From assembly GCA_026982395.1 (NCBI GenBank), contig JALSHD010000180.1, forward strand, positions 1 through 41,673: 41,673 nucleotides of DNA, written 5' to 3'. The notes beneath the pieces were generated by a model, which worked only from the letters and a program-made list of their open reading frames with translations, searched no databases and was not told the DNA's origin. Position 1 is the first letter of the stretch. The number at the start of each line of letters is the position of its first letter. Shown here in pieces: positions 23,393 through 31,317 of this stretch. A program made the translations under genes and the position numbers. This DNA comes from Chromatiales bacterium. Lineage in GTDB: Bacteria; Pseudomonadota; Gammaproteobacteria; Thiohalospirales; Thiohalospiraceae.

Positions 23393-23544
23393 GTAACTAC
23401 TCAGCGAGTAGCGGATATATCGTGTAACTGCTCGGCTTGTTCCTGAAACACACCATCTCTGCGTTGGAAAATGGTCATTTACCCTTGTAAACTCCTGCTT
23501 TCCACCTTGAGCTGACCTGTTTCAGGAACAAGCCGAGCAGTTAC
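23393..23544 (-). mobile_element. MITE-like element, copy 1 (core reversed), with 31-bp outer module
   Basis: The core (23424-23544, 121 bp) has 27-bp perfect terminal inverted repeats starting GTAACTGCTCGGCTTG. The outer module (23393-23423) begins GTAACTACTC, so the full element still starts and ends with near-identical GTAACTRCTC termini. It is flanked by GCCATTTC (23385-23392) and GTCATTTC (23545-23552), an 8-bp direct repeat with one mismatch, read as a target-site duplication. By hand alignment the core is about 84% identical to the core at 27344 and lies in the opposite orientation. It fills the folP-glmM gap and starts 6 bp after the folP stop. There is no transposase inside. Confidence 0.75.
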
Positions 23545-23550
23545 GTCATT

Positions 23551-24390
23551 TCAATCAATCTGTTTTACCGCTGTAGCAATCTTCAAGGCATCGACGGTGG
23601 GCGCCACATCATGCACACGCACAATGGATGCCCCCTGCCATAAAGCCACTGTTGTCGCAGCGATACCGCCATAAAGACGTCCCCGAACCGGGCGGCCATC
23701 CAGCAAAAGACCCAGCATGGATTTGCGCGAAATCCCCACCAGTACCGGAAATCCCAGTGCGGTTATTTCTGGCAGCCGATTCAAAAGCCGCAGATTGTGC
23801 TGCAGAGTCTTGCCGAAACCAAAACCCGGGTCAATGAGCAGTTGATCGCGCCCCATACCCGCCCCCAGGCAGGCGTCGATCCGTTGGCGCAAAAAACCTT
23901 TTACCTCACCGACCACGTCATCATAATGCGGCTGTTTCTGCATGATACGGGGCTCACCCTGCATATGCATCAGGCAAACAGGAACTTTGCATTCAACGGC
24001 CGCAGTTACAGCGCCTTCCCGCCGGAGAGCATAGACATCATTAATCATCCCGGCACCCGCCCTGACCGCCTCCAGCATTACTTCGGGCTTGCTGGTATCG
24101 ACGGATATAATTACCGGCAGTTCCGCATGCAGCGCTTCAATAACCGGGATTACCCGATCCAGCTCCTCCTGCAAGGAGACAGGCCGGGCTCCGGGTCGAG
24201 TGGACTCTCCTCCGACATCGATGATCGCCGCTCCGTCCAGGCACATCTTCCGGGCCTGTTTAATAGCAGCAGCGGGGGTAAAAAAAACACCCCCGTCCGA
24301 AAAGGAGTCGGGAGTGCTATTCAGAATGCCCATGACCTGTGGCAAAGACAGGTCCAGCAATTTACCTGCGCAATCCAGGCGCTTGTTCAT
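23551..24390 (-). CDS. folP: Dihydropteroate synthase
   Basis: FolP joins para-aminobenzoate to the pterin pyrophosphate in folate synthesis and is the sulfonamide target. The 279-residue TIM barrel has MGILNSTPDSFSDGG (20-34, with Asn24), IDVGGESTRPGA (57-68), DPGFGFGKTLQHN (187-199), GISRKSMLG (219-227) and RVHDV (258-262). It lies between ftsH (17 bp) and glmM. Confidence 0.98.
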   Translation of the reverse strand: MNKRLDCAGKLLDLSLPQVMGILNSTPDSFSDGGVFFTPAAAIKQARKMCLDGAAIIDVGGESTRPGARPVSLQEELDRVIPVIEALHAELPVIISVDTSKPEVMLEAVRAGAGMINDVYALRREGAVTAAVECKVPVCLMHMQGEPRIMQKQPHYDDVVGEVKGFLRQRIDACLGAGMGRDQLLIDPGFGFGKTLQHNLRLLNRLPEITALGFPVLVGISRKSMLGLLLDGRPVRGRLYGGIAATTVALWQGASIVRVHDVAPTVDALKIATAVKQID

Positions 24391-24407
24391 TCAATACGAA
24401 AATACTA

Positions 24408-26342
24408 TTAGTGTTGACTCGCGGGTTCTCCAATGCTTCCGCCCTTTTTCTTTTTATCGTTATCGGTATCTTCATCACTGTTCACTGCGCTCCCTCCTCC
24501 GGAGCGGGGTTCCGGCTCATCCCAGTCTTTCGGGGGACGCGGCGGCTTGCCGGACATAATATCATCAATCTGCTTCGCGTCGATGGTTTCATATTTCATT
24601 AACGCATCAGCCATCATGTGCAGCTTGTCCATATTGTCGGTGAGCAGTTTTTTCGCTTTCTGGTAATTATGCTCGATGATTGAGCGTATCTCTTCATCAA
24701 TGATATGGGCGGTCTCGTCAGAAACGTTTTTATGCTGGGTTACCGAATGCCCGAGGAATACCTCTCCCTCTTCTTCACTGTAGGTCAGCGGCCCCAAGCG
24801 CTCCGACAGTCCCCATTTGGTAACCATATTGCGAGCAATCTCGGTTGTCCGCTGGATGTCGTTGGAAGCACCCGTGGTTACCTTCTCCGGGCCAAATACC
24901 AGCTCTTCAGCAATACGACCGCCAAACAGACTGCAAATCTGACTCTCCAGTCGCTGCTTGCTGTAGCTGTACCGATCCTCGGTAGGAAGGAACATGGTTA
25001 CACCCAGCGCACGCCCCCGGGGAATGATGGTTACCTTGTGCACAGGATCATGGTCAGGAACCAGTCTTCCAACAATGGCATGACCCGATTCATGATAGGC
25101 GGTGAGTTTTTTCTCTTCCTCACTCATCACCATGGACTTGCGTTCGGCACCCATCATGATCTTGTCTTTGGCCTTTTCAAAATCAGCCATTGTCACCGTC
25201 CGCTCACCAGATCGAGCCGCAAACAGTGCTGCCTCATTGACCAGGTTTGCCAGATCCGCGCCGGAAAACCCGGGCGTACCACGGGCAATAACCGAGGCCT
25301 GCACATCATCAGCAATCGGCACCTTGCGCATGTGAACCTTGAGGATCTGCTCACGACCACGCAGGTCGGGCAACGGCACCACCACCTGCCGGTCAAAGCG
25401 CCCCGGACGCAAAAGCGCAGGATCCAGCACATCCGGCCGGTTGGTGGCGGCAATGACAATCACCCCTTCATTGCCTTCGAAACCATCCATCTCCACCAGC
25501 AGCTGGTTCAGAGTCTGTTCACGTTCGTCATGACCACCGCCCAGCCCAGCGCCACGATGGCGGCCTACCGCATCAATCTCGTCAATGAAGATGATACAGG
25601 GAGCATGTTTTTTGGCCTGTTCAAACATATCACGTACACGGGATGCCCCCACGCCAACAAACATCTCTACAAAGTCAGAACCAGAGATGGTGAAAAATGG
25701 CACCTTGGCTTCGCCGGCAATGGCCTTGGCCAGCAGCGTTTTACCGGTTCCCGGCGGACCGACCATCAGTACACCCTGCGGAATTTTCCCGCCCAACTTC
25801 TGGAATTTGGCCGGTTCACGCAGAAACTCCACCAGTTCGGCAACATCTTCTTTGGCCTCTTCAGCACCAGCTACATCATTGAATGTTATCTTGACCTGGT
25901 TTTCACCCAGCATCCGGGCGCGGCTCTTGCCGAAAGACATGGCTCCACGTCCGCCAGCACCGCCCTGCATCTGGCGCATGAAGAAAATCCACACAGCAAT
26001 CAACAGCAGCATGGGGAACCAGGAGATAAAGATTTGAACCAGCAATGACTGCTGCTCGGGCGGGCGGGCGTCAATTACGACATTGTTATTAAGCAGATCG
26101 CCAATCAGCCCCGGGTCACCGGGACTATAGGTAACAAAAGTGCTGTCGTCAGCCGTTATTCCCCGAATGGTACGGCCTTCAATCGTCACTTTCTTGACCC
26201 GTCCATCGCGCACATCGGCAATGAAACGGGAGTATTCCAGCGGCTGCGCAGCCTGCTGGTGCGGGGTGAAGTTATTGAAAACCATCATTAAAATGATGGC
26301 GATCACAACCCACAACAGTATGTTTTTAACAATATCGTTCAA
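24408..26342 (-). CDS. ftsH: ATP-dependent zinc metalloprotease FtsH
   Basis: FtsH is a membrane-anchored AAA+ protease that degrades membrane proteins and short-lived regulators such as LpxC and RpoH. The 644-residue protein has two N-terminal helices (about 5-23 and 101-122) bounding a periplasmic domain. The AAA module has Walker A GPPGTGKT (195-202), Walker [10 protein letters not shown] (250-258) and the second region of homology with the arginine finger (about 298-318). The zinc site is HESGH (417-421). The C-terminal tail is charged and low-complexity. Its start lies 66 bp after rlmE. Confidence 0.99.
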   Translation of the reverse strand: MNDIVKNILLWVVIAIILMMVFNNFTPHQQAAQPLEYSRFIADVRDGRVKKVTIEGRTIRGITADDSTFVTYSPGDPGLIGDLLNNNVVIDARPPEQQSLLVQIFISWFPMLLLIAVWIFFMRQMQGGAGGRGAMSFGKSRARMLGENQVKITFNDVAGAEEAKEDVAELVEFLREPAKFQKLGGKIPQGVLMVGPPGTGKTLLAKAIAGEAKVPFFTISGSDFVEMFVGVGASRVRDMFEQAKKHAPCIIFIDEIDAVGRHRGAGLGGGHDEREQTLNQLLVEMDGFEGNEGVIVIAATNRPDVLDPALLRPGRFDRQVVVPLPDLRGREQILKVHMRKVPIADDVQASVIARGTPGFSGADLANLVNEAALFAARSGERTVTMADFEKAKDKIMMGAERKSMVMSEEEKKLTAYHESGHAIVGRLVPDHDPVHKVTIIPRGRALGVTMFLPTEDRYSYSKQRLESQICSLFGGRIAEELVFGPEKVTTGASNDIQRTTEIARNMVTKWGLSERLGPLTYSEEEGEVFLGHSVTQHKNVSDETAHIIDEEIRSIIEHNYQKAKKLLTDNMDKLHMMADALMKYETIDAKQIDDIMSGKPPRPPKDWDEPEPRSGGGSAVNSDEDTDNDKKKKGGSIGEPASQH

Positions 26343-26408
26343 AATACGCCTCGTGAATCTCTAAACCTGAATCTGCAACTGTATCATGCATCGACCGCCA
26401 CTACGTTA

Positions 26409-27029
26409 CTACAATATATAATTTCTTGCTACCAGATACACTTCCCGTGAGCGGGGCCGTGATGCGGCAGGCTTGCGGGTAACCACTTTCTGAAATGATT
26501 TGCGCAGCTCTCTCCTCAGCTCCCCCATGCCTTCGCCTTCAAACGCTTTTATCAGCAGATCCCCTCCCTGTGCCAAGACGTTACAGGAAAAATCTACCGC
26601 CAGCTCGGCAAGATACATGGCTCGCGGCTGATCAACAGCCTTCATTCCACTTATATTGGGGGCCATGTCTGAAATAACAAGATCCACCGGTCGCTCCCCC
26701 AGCAACTGCATCAACTGCTCATAAACTTTCTGTTCCCGGAAATCACCCTGAACAAACTCCACATCCGGCAACGGATCCATCGGCAGGATATCCAGCGCGA
26801 CTACACGACCTGTCCCGGTTGCAAACCGGGTGGCAAGCTGAGACCAGCCGCCGGGAGCGGCTCCGAGGTCAACCAGTGTCATTCCCGGCTTGATCAGTCT
26901 GTCTTTCTCCTGGATTTCGAGCAGTTTGTAGCTGGCCCGCGACCGGTACCCATCCCGCTGTGCCCGTTGGACATATGGGTCATCGAAATGTTCCTGCAAC
27001 CACTTCGAGCTACTTTTGCTGCGCGCCAC
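26409..27029 (-). CDS. rlmE: 23S rRNA 2'-O-methyltransferase RlmE (FtsJ/RrmJ)
   Basis: RlmE methylates U2552 of 23S rRNA late in large-subunit assembly. I start it at the GTG at 27029 ([10 protein letters not shown]), giving 206 residues, close to the family length; the longer open frame adds a Cys-rich, non-family N terminus. The SAM motif [12 protein letters not shown] is at about 53-64. The catalytic K-D-K triad appears as Lys35 (SYKLL), Asp121 (SDMAPN) and Lys161 (IKAFEGEG). It overlaps the upstream small membrane gene by 20 bp and precedes ftsH, the classic rlmE-ftsH pair. Confidence 0.97.
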   Translation of the reverse strand: MARSKSSSKWLQEHFDDPYVQRAQRDGYRSRASYKLLEIQEKDRLIKPGMTLVDLGAAPGGWSQLATRFATGTGRVVALDILPMDPLPDVEFVQGDFREQKVYEQLMQLLGERPVDLVISDMAPNISGMKAVDQPRAMYLAELAVDFSCNVLAQGGDLLIKAFEGEGMGELRRELRKSFQKVVTRKPAASRPRSREVYLVARNYIL

Positions 27030-27291
27030 TGTCCTGCTCCGCCTCAAGCTTTCGCAGCGTGGCACGGGTACGCAATACCAGCCACACCGCAGCAACACTG
27101 CCCAGCCCAAACAACACCGCAAACTGCACCAGAGAATCGGCAATCAGACGGCCCACCACCAGCCATATCAACGGAAGCAATACCAGCACCACTCCCAATT
27201 CAAATTTGACTTTATTGAAAGGACTGGGTGCTACTGTAATACTACGCCCTTTCCGGGTTATACTCCGGCCTGTTTCTATCTGTTTCGGCAC
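27010..27291 (-). CDS. Small two-helix membrane protein, unknown
   Basis: I do not recognise this 93-residue product. It has a basic N terminus, two closely spaced hydrophobic segments (roughly residues 31-46 and 52-71) and a charged Gln/Glu-rich C terminus ending SGAQQK. The frame is open as far as a TTG at 27327, but that part lies inside the mobile element at 27313-27465. The GTG at 27291, with AGAG about 10 bases upstream, is therefore the more credible start. It overlaps rlmE by 20 bp, which implies co-transcription and translational coupling with rlmE-ftsH. Its strong hydrophobic pattern and operon position argue that it is real. Confidence 0.55.
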   Translation of the reverse strand: MPKQIETGRSITRKGRSITVAPSPFNKVKFELGVVLVLLPLIWLVVGRLIADSLVQFAVLFGLGSVAAVWLVLRTRATLRKLEAEQDSGAQQK

Positions 27292-27312
27292 TATCCGGTA
27301 CTCTCTAAAATA

Positions 27313-27465
27313 GTATCTACTCAGCAAGTAGTGAATATGTTGTGTAACTGCTCGGCTTGCTTCTGAATATAAGCCAGTTCAAGGCGGAAAACGGGAGTTT
27401 ACAAGGGTAAATGACCATTTTCCAACACCGAGATGGCGCGCTTCAGAAGCAAGCCGAACAGTTAC
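27313..27465 (+). mobile_element. MITE-like element, copy 2, with 31-bp outer module
   Basis: The core (27344-27465, 122 bp) has 24-bp terminal inverted repeats with one mismatch. The outer module (27313-27343) matches the copy-1 module at 25 of 31 positions and contains the small hairpin CTACTCAGCAAGTAG. It is flanked by perfect 7-bp direct repeats TAAAATA (27306-27312 and 27466-27472). It sits in the divergent gap between the rlmE-side membrane gene and yhbY and ends 21 bp before the yhbY start, so it has displaced or replaced the native promoter region. Confidence 0.75.
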
Positions 27466-27486
27466 TAAAATAATTACCCGGGAATT

Positions 27487-27783
27487 ATGACACTAAACAA
27501 CAAACAGATCCGGCACCTGCGCCAGCTCGCCCATTCACTCAAACCCGTCGTGCTTACCGGCCAGGCAGGGATCAGCAATTCTGTAATTGATGAAATCGAC
27601 CAGGCACTTGAGTTCCACGAGCTGATCAAGGTGAGACTCAGCTCTCCAGATCGGGAGAGCCGCCGCGCCATGGTGGATGAGATCTGCCGCCGAGCAGGAA
27701 GTGTACCGGTTCAATTAATCGGCCATATCACCGTATTGTACCGGAAATCCCGTAACAAGGAATCACGCATCTCACTGCCGTAG
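27487..27783 (+). CDS. yhbY: YhbY, CRM-domain ribosome assembly RNA-binding protein
   Basis: YhbY is a 98-residue single CRM (CRS1-YhbY) domain protein that binds pre-50S ribosomal particles. Visible features are KQIRHLRQLAHSLKPVVLTGQAGIS (with the GxxG-type loop) and EIDQALEFHELIKVRL, followed by VQLIGHITVLYRKSRNKESRISLP. It is the only confident plus-strand protein gene in the window and is divergent from rlmE-ftsH, a common arrangement in gammaproteobacteria. The upstream 14 bp before the ATG carry no clear Shine-Dalgarno sequence. Confidence 0.96.
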   Translation: MTLNNKQIRHLRQLAHSLKPVVLTGQAGISNSVIDEIDQALEFHELIKVRLSSPDRESRRAMVDEICRRAGSVPVQLIGHITVLYRKSRNKESRISLP

Positions 27784-27835
27784 CAAAAAGATCTGCCGCA
27801 AGCTGACCCCACTCAGGATTACATCTGCAACACTC

Positions 27836-27864
27836 CGGCAGGGGAGGCTGACCCTCCCCTGCCG
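27836..27864. terminator. Strong stem-loop between convergent yhbY and the envelope-protein gene
   Basis: CGGCAGGGGAGG (27836-27847) pairs perfectly with CCTCCCCTGCCG (27853-27864) around a 5-base loop, a 12-bp GC-rich stem. It lies 3 bp after the stop of the minus-strand gene and 52 bp after yhbY. Neither side has a U run, so it may act as a pause or RNA-end-protecting structure rather than a classic terminator. Confidence 0.55.
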
Positions 27865-27867
27865 CTG

Positions 27868-30800
27868 CTACTGTGCGCGCAAAACCTGAAACTCTACCCG
27901 TCTGTTCTGCGCCCGGCCCTCTTCAGTATTGTTGTCGGCAATCGGCTGGGTCTCGCCATAGCCCATTGGAATCAGTCTGCCGGTGGAGATCCCACGCTGA
28001 CCAAGGTAGTTGATCACACTCCTAGCCCGGCGCTCCGACAACCATAAATTGTATTTGGCAGAACCATCACTGTCCGTATGCGCCTGTACCTCTATCTTGA
28101 CTGTAGGATAGTTTTTCAGTTCTGCCGCCACCTCATCCAGAGTCTGTTTGGCGCCCTCGGTCAGTCTGGAAGAGTTATATTCAAAATTGACTCCCTGCAA
28201 TACACCTTCAAACATGGCACAACCCGCTTCATCCACCCGGGCACCTTCAGGCGTATTGGGGCATCCATCCCGGATATCATTGACACCGTCGCTATCCGAA
28301 TCCGGGATATTGAAAGCGACGTTTACCTCGGGAGCCGGAGAAGGTAGAGTCATCAGGGGTGCCACTGGCTCGGGTGTGCCGCCAAAGTATTTGAGAATGC
28401 TCACTGTAACCATCTGCGCATCTTTAGCCAGATATTCGTACTCACCACGGACCGCAACACCATTGCCAAACTCGTACTTCAGCCCTGCACCACCAAACAG
28501 CAGTAGCTCGTCATCACGTTTGTATGCAATGTTGGCGGAGTTGTCTATCTTGCTTATGCCAAACTTGAGCAGAGGGGAAAATCCACCAATATCACCAAGA
28601 AAGTCATATACCGCGCCCAGCGTATAACTGCTGTATTTTATTTGTTTATCATTCGGGATTAATTTCGCCTCACCCATGGGGCCGCCAGCCAGTTCAATGG
28701 CAATATGATCGGTTGCTTCATAGCCAATCATTACTTTGGCGCTCACATCACTGTCATCATCCACGGAGAATCCGGTTGAGCCAGTATCCGGGTCAAGGCG
28801 GCTCATTCCGGCACCTAGTCCAAGGTAATAACGCCCACCCTGGCGTGCTTTTTCCCCAACAACGGCAGAACCACTCTCTTCACTTTCCACTGTGACAGAA
28901 CTTTCCTGCTCACCCTCTGCTGCACTTGTATCGATACCATTTCCCGGAATATCAACAGCGGTTTCAGTCGGCAAGGACTCCTCTTCGGTCAGCTCCACTA
29001 TCTCAATTTCAAAAGGTTGCTCCAAGGCATCGGTATCAACCTCTTCAGCAACGATCTGGCCACTGAGTATCAGCATAAAAATGACAGGAACAGATCGATG
29101 CCGTGAAAACCGGCGAACCATTCCGGCCAGAGCCAGGAGCAGCAGACCCAACCCCATGGCTCCCCCCCCCATAGAGGTCGTCACTTCGGCATCATCGCTA
29201 TCGAGATAGTCGGGTTCATTGTCCGAGTCGCTATCGAGGTTCACTGCTTTTCCACCTTGAACTTCGGCGCGGGTCAGCTTGCCGTCATTGTCATCATCAT
29301 TATCCAGATAGTTGGGCATTCCATCGTTATCAAAATCGCCCGGCCGCTCATCACGGGTTGGAACCGAATCGTTGTCATCATCGGGATCGAGAGCGTCTAT
29401 AAGGCTATCGCCATCACTGTTTTTTGGCTTGTCAACATAACGGCCAATCTCTACCGAATCCTCAATGCCATCTTTATCTGTATCCTTGTCAAACGGATTC
29501 GTACCCAGCTTGACTTCATCCCTGGTCAACAAGCGATCGTTATCATCATCATCATCCAGGTAGTTGGGCACTCCATCACCGTCAAAATCACCTGCAGGCT
29601 CTTCTGATGTTGAGAGAGTATCGTTGTCATCATCGTTGTCCAGCGCATCGATGACACCATCTCTGTCGCTATCCACAGGCTGATCAACATTTCCGCCAAC
29701 TTCCAGCTGATCGGGTTTCCCGTCCTTGTCACTGTCAATGTCCAGTGGATCGGTTTTCAGTTTATATAGTTCATCACGAGTAGACAGTCCGTCGTTGTCA
29801 TCATCCCGATCCAGATAGTCAAAGTCGCCATCCCTGTCGGTATCCCGGGTAACCGGTCCCTCGTTTTTTGTCAGGATTCCGTCACCATCATCATCAGCAT
29901 CCCGGTAATCGGGAAGGTTGTCTCCATCAAAGTCGTCCCGGCTTTCACTCCGGGTTGGAATACTGTCTCCATCATCATCCTCGTCCCGCGCATCGATAAT
30001 ACCGTCATTGTCCGTATCCAGGGGACGAGCAACGTCAGAACCGATTTCAACCCCGTCAGGAATGCCGTCATTGTCAGTATCGGTATTCAGAGGGTCGGTA
30101 TTCAGTCGTCTCTCCACACTGGTAGGTACGCCGTCATTGTCATCATCGTTGTCGAGATAGTCCGGCGTTCCATCACCGTCTGCATCTTTGCTGGCAGGCA
30201 GCTCCACACCGGTAGGAATCCCATCTCCGTCATCATCCTCATCCCGGTAATCGGGAATCCCGTCTCCGTCCGTATCCAGGCCAGTACCCTTGCCTTCCTT
30301 GTTGTCCCGGATTCCGTCACCATCCGAGTCAGCATCTCTGGTGCTCACTTCAAAACGACCGGAAAACAGACCATCGCTTATTACCTCGTTTAGCTGGTTT
30401 CCATCATGGGGAGCTGTGTAAGAACGAACTTCGATAAAATAACGGGTGCCGCTATCCAGACCAATGATAGTGGCACTTCTGCTGTTTTTTCCTTCAACGC
30501 GGTTATCACTCCGGCCATCAACCAGAGCATCTTTAACTTCGGCTCCCTTCTCGTCAAAAACACGAATGACATACCCACCTTCCCGGAGATAACTCACCTC
30601 ATTCCAGGTCAGCCGGATAGACTGCTCATTGGGCTCTGCACTGACTCCAGTGGCATCCAGCGTCTGAGTGGCCAGAATATCGTTGTCTTTCTGCTTGCTG
30701 TTCAGACTATCAAGAACTTCCTGTCGTTTGCTATACAGTCCGTTGTACCTCACATCCAAACCGCCGGTATCCAGACTGACGGTCAAATCATTTCCCAGGG

Positions 30801-31317
30801 CATCGCCAATTTCCCCGGTCAGTTTATTGCTGTTTAAACGAAGTATTTTCAGTCCGCTCAGCTGATTTAGCGTTTCAGGCAGCGCCCCTTCCAGGCTGTT
30901 TTCTTCGAGCTTCAACTGCCTCAGCCTGGTTAAATGGCCTATCTCGTCGGGAATCGGTCCGGTCAATTCGTTGTCATGCAGATCCAGTCTTACCAGTTCC
31001 GTGAGTTCTCCGATTTCGGCAGGAATATTGCCCTTGAGTCCGTTCGACGCCAAATTCAATCCGGTTACACGGGTATCATCGGCATTGCAGGTAACGCCTT
31101 CCCAAGTGACTCCTGAATTACAAACCTCAGAGTCTGTATTCCAACCGGAGTTTTGCTTCCATTGGGGACCGCCGGTTTTCATGAAAAACTGTTTGAGCGC
31201 CTCCCTCTCGTTATCGGGAATATCCGCCAAAACCTGTCCGAACGTAACAAACTGGGCAGCTGCAACGATACCTGCCAGTTTTACCAGAAACTTACCCCAA
31301 CCCGATACCCGCTTCAT
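27868..31317 (-). CDS. LRR / FN3 / thrombospondin type-3 / OmpA multidomain envelope protein with internal sorting-signal junction
   Basis: The 1149-residue protein starts with a signal peptide (1-31, cleavage after VLA) at an ATG preceded by AGGGGGTG. Domains in order: a plant-type LRR cap (34-80) with Cys66 and Cys77; about four leucine-rich repeats (85-195, LTGxIP style); an FN3-like domain (219-327); thrombospondin type-3 Asp-rich repeats (329-708). Then comes GGGAMGLGLLLLALAGMVRR (717-736), which resembles a GlyGly-CTERM sorting tail, followed at once by a second signal-peptide-like stretch (733-757, ending IVA-EE). An acidic linker (758-825), a probable eight-stranded barrel (828-979), another type-3 repeat (1006-1033) and an OmpA peptidoglycan-binding domain (1038-1148, HTDSDGSAKYNLWLSERRA) complete it. 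It may be a fusion of two secreted proteins. A role in surface attachment or calcium-dependent structure is inference. Confidence 0.85.
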   Translation of the reverse strand: MKRVSGWGKFLVKLAGIVAAAQFVTFGQVLADIPDNEREALKQFFMKTGGPQWKQNSGWNTDSEVCNSGVTWEGVTCNADDTRVTGLNLASNGLKGNIPAEIGELTELVRLDLHDNELTGPIPDEIGHLTRLRQLKLEENSLEGALPETLNQLSGLKILRLNSNKLTGEIGDALGNDLTVSLDTGGLDVRYNGLYSKRQEVLDSLNSKQKDNDILATQTLDATGVSAEPNEQSIRLTWNEVSYLREGGYVIRVFDEKGAEVKDALVDGRSDNRVEGKNSRSATIIGLDSGTRYFIEVRSYTAPHDGNQLNEVISDGLFSGRFEVSTRDADSDGDGIRDNKEGKGTGLDTDGDGIPDYRDEDDDGDGIPTGVELPASKDADGDGTPDYLDNDDDNDGVPTSVERRLNTDPLNTDTDNDGIPDGVEIGSDVARPLDTDNDGIIDARDEDDDGDSIPTRSESRDDFDGDNLPDYRDADDDGDGILTKNEGPVTRDTDRDGDFDYLDRDDDNDGLSTRDELYKLKTDPLDIDSDKDGKPDQLEVGGNVDQPVDSDRDGVIDALDNDDDNDTLSTSEEPAGDFDGDGVPNYLDDDDDNDRLLTRDEVKLGTNPFDKDTDKDGIEDSVEIGRYVDKPKNSDGDSLIDALDPDDDNDSVPTRDERPGDFDNDGMPNYLDNDDDNDGKLTRAEVQGGKAVNLDSDSDNEPDYLDSDDAEVTTSMGGGAMGLGLLLLALAGMVRRFSRHRSVPVIFMLILSGQIVAEEVDTDALEQPFEIEIVELTEEESLPTETAVDIPGNGIDTSAAEGEQESSVTVESEESGSAVVGEKARQGGRYYLGLGAGMSRLDPDTGSTGFSVDDDSDVSAKVMIGYEATDHIAIELAGGPMGEAKLIPNDKQIKYSSYTLGAVYDFLGDIGGFSPLLKFGISKIDNSANIAYKRDDELLLFGGAGLKYEFGNGVAVRGEYEYLAKDAQMVTVSILKYFGGTPEPVAPLMTLPSPAPEVNVAFNIPDSDSDGVNDIRDGCPNTPEGARVDEAGCAMFEGVLQGVNFEYNSSRLTEGAKQTLDEVAAELKNYPTVKIEVQAHTDSDGSAKYNLWLSERRARSVINYLGQRGISTGRLIPMGYGETQPIADNNTEEGRAQNRRVEFQVLRAQ
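29194..30333 (-). repeat. Tandem repeat array encoding Asp-rich thrombospondin type-3 units
   Basis: This stretch encodes residues 329-708, made of repeated units such as DxDGIPDYxDxDDDxDG. Larger modules begin with D(T/S)D(N/K)DGxxDxxE(I/V)G at residues 413, 528 and 612, so units were duplicated in blocks. Type-3 repeats bind calcium through the Asp side chains (family knowledge). The DNA is full of short GTCATCATC-like strings and is a candidate for copy-number change. Confidence 0.85.

Noticed and set aside
24705-26048. 447-codon open frame on the plus strand
   Set aside because: It is antisense to ftsH and has the same shadow composition.
27030-27143. N-terminal extension of the rlmE frame
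   Set aside because: The Cys- and Arg-rich stretch is not found in RlmE proteins and is a shadow of the overlapping small membrane gene; the GTG at 27029 fits the family.
29194-30333. Regularly spaced short DNA repeats that could suggest a CRISPR array
   Set aside because: The repeats are in frame, differ in sequence and spacing, and encode the Asp-rich type-3 units; there are no cas genes.
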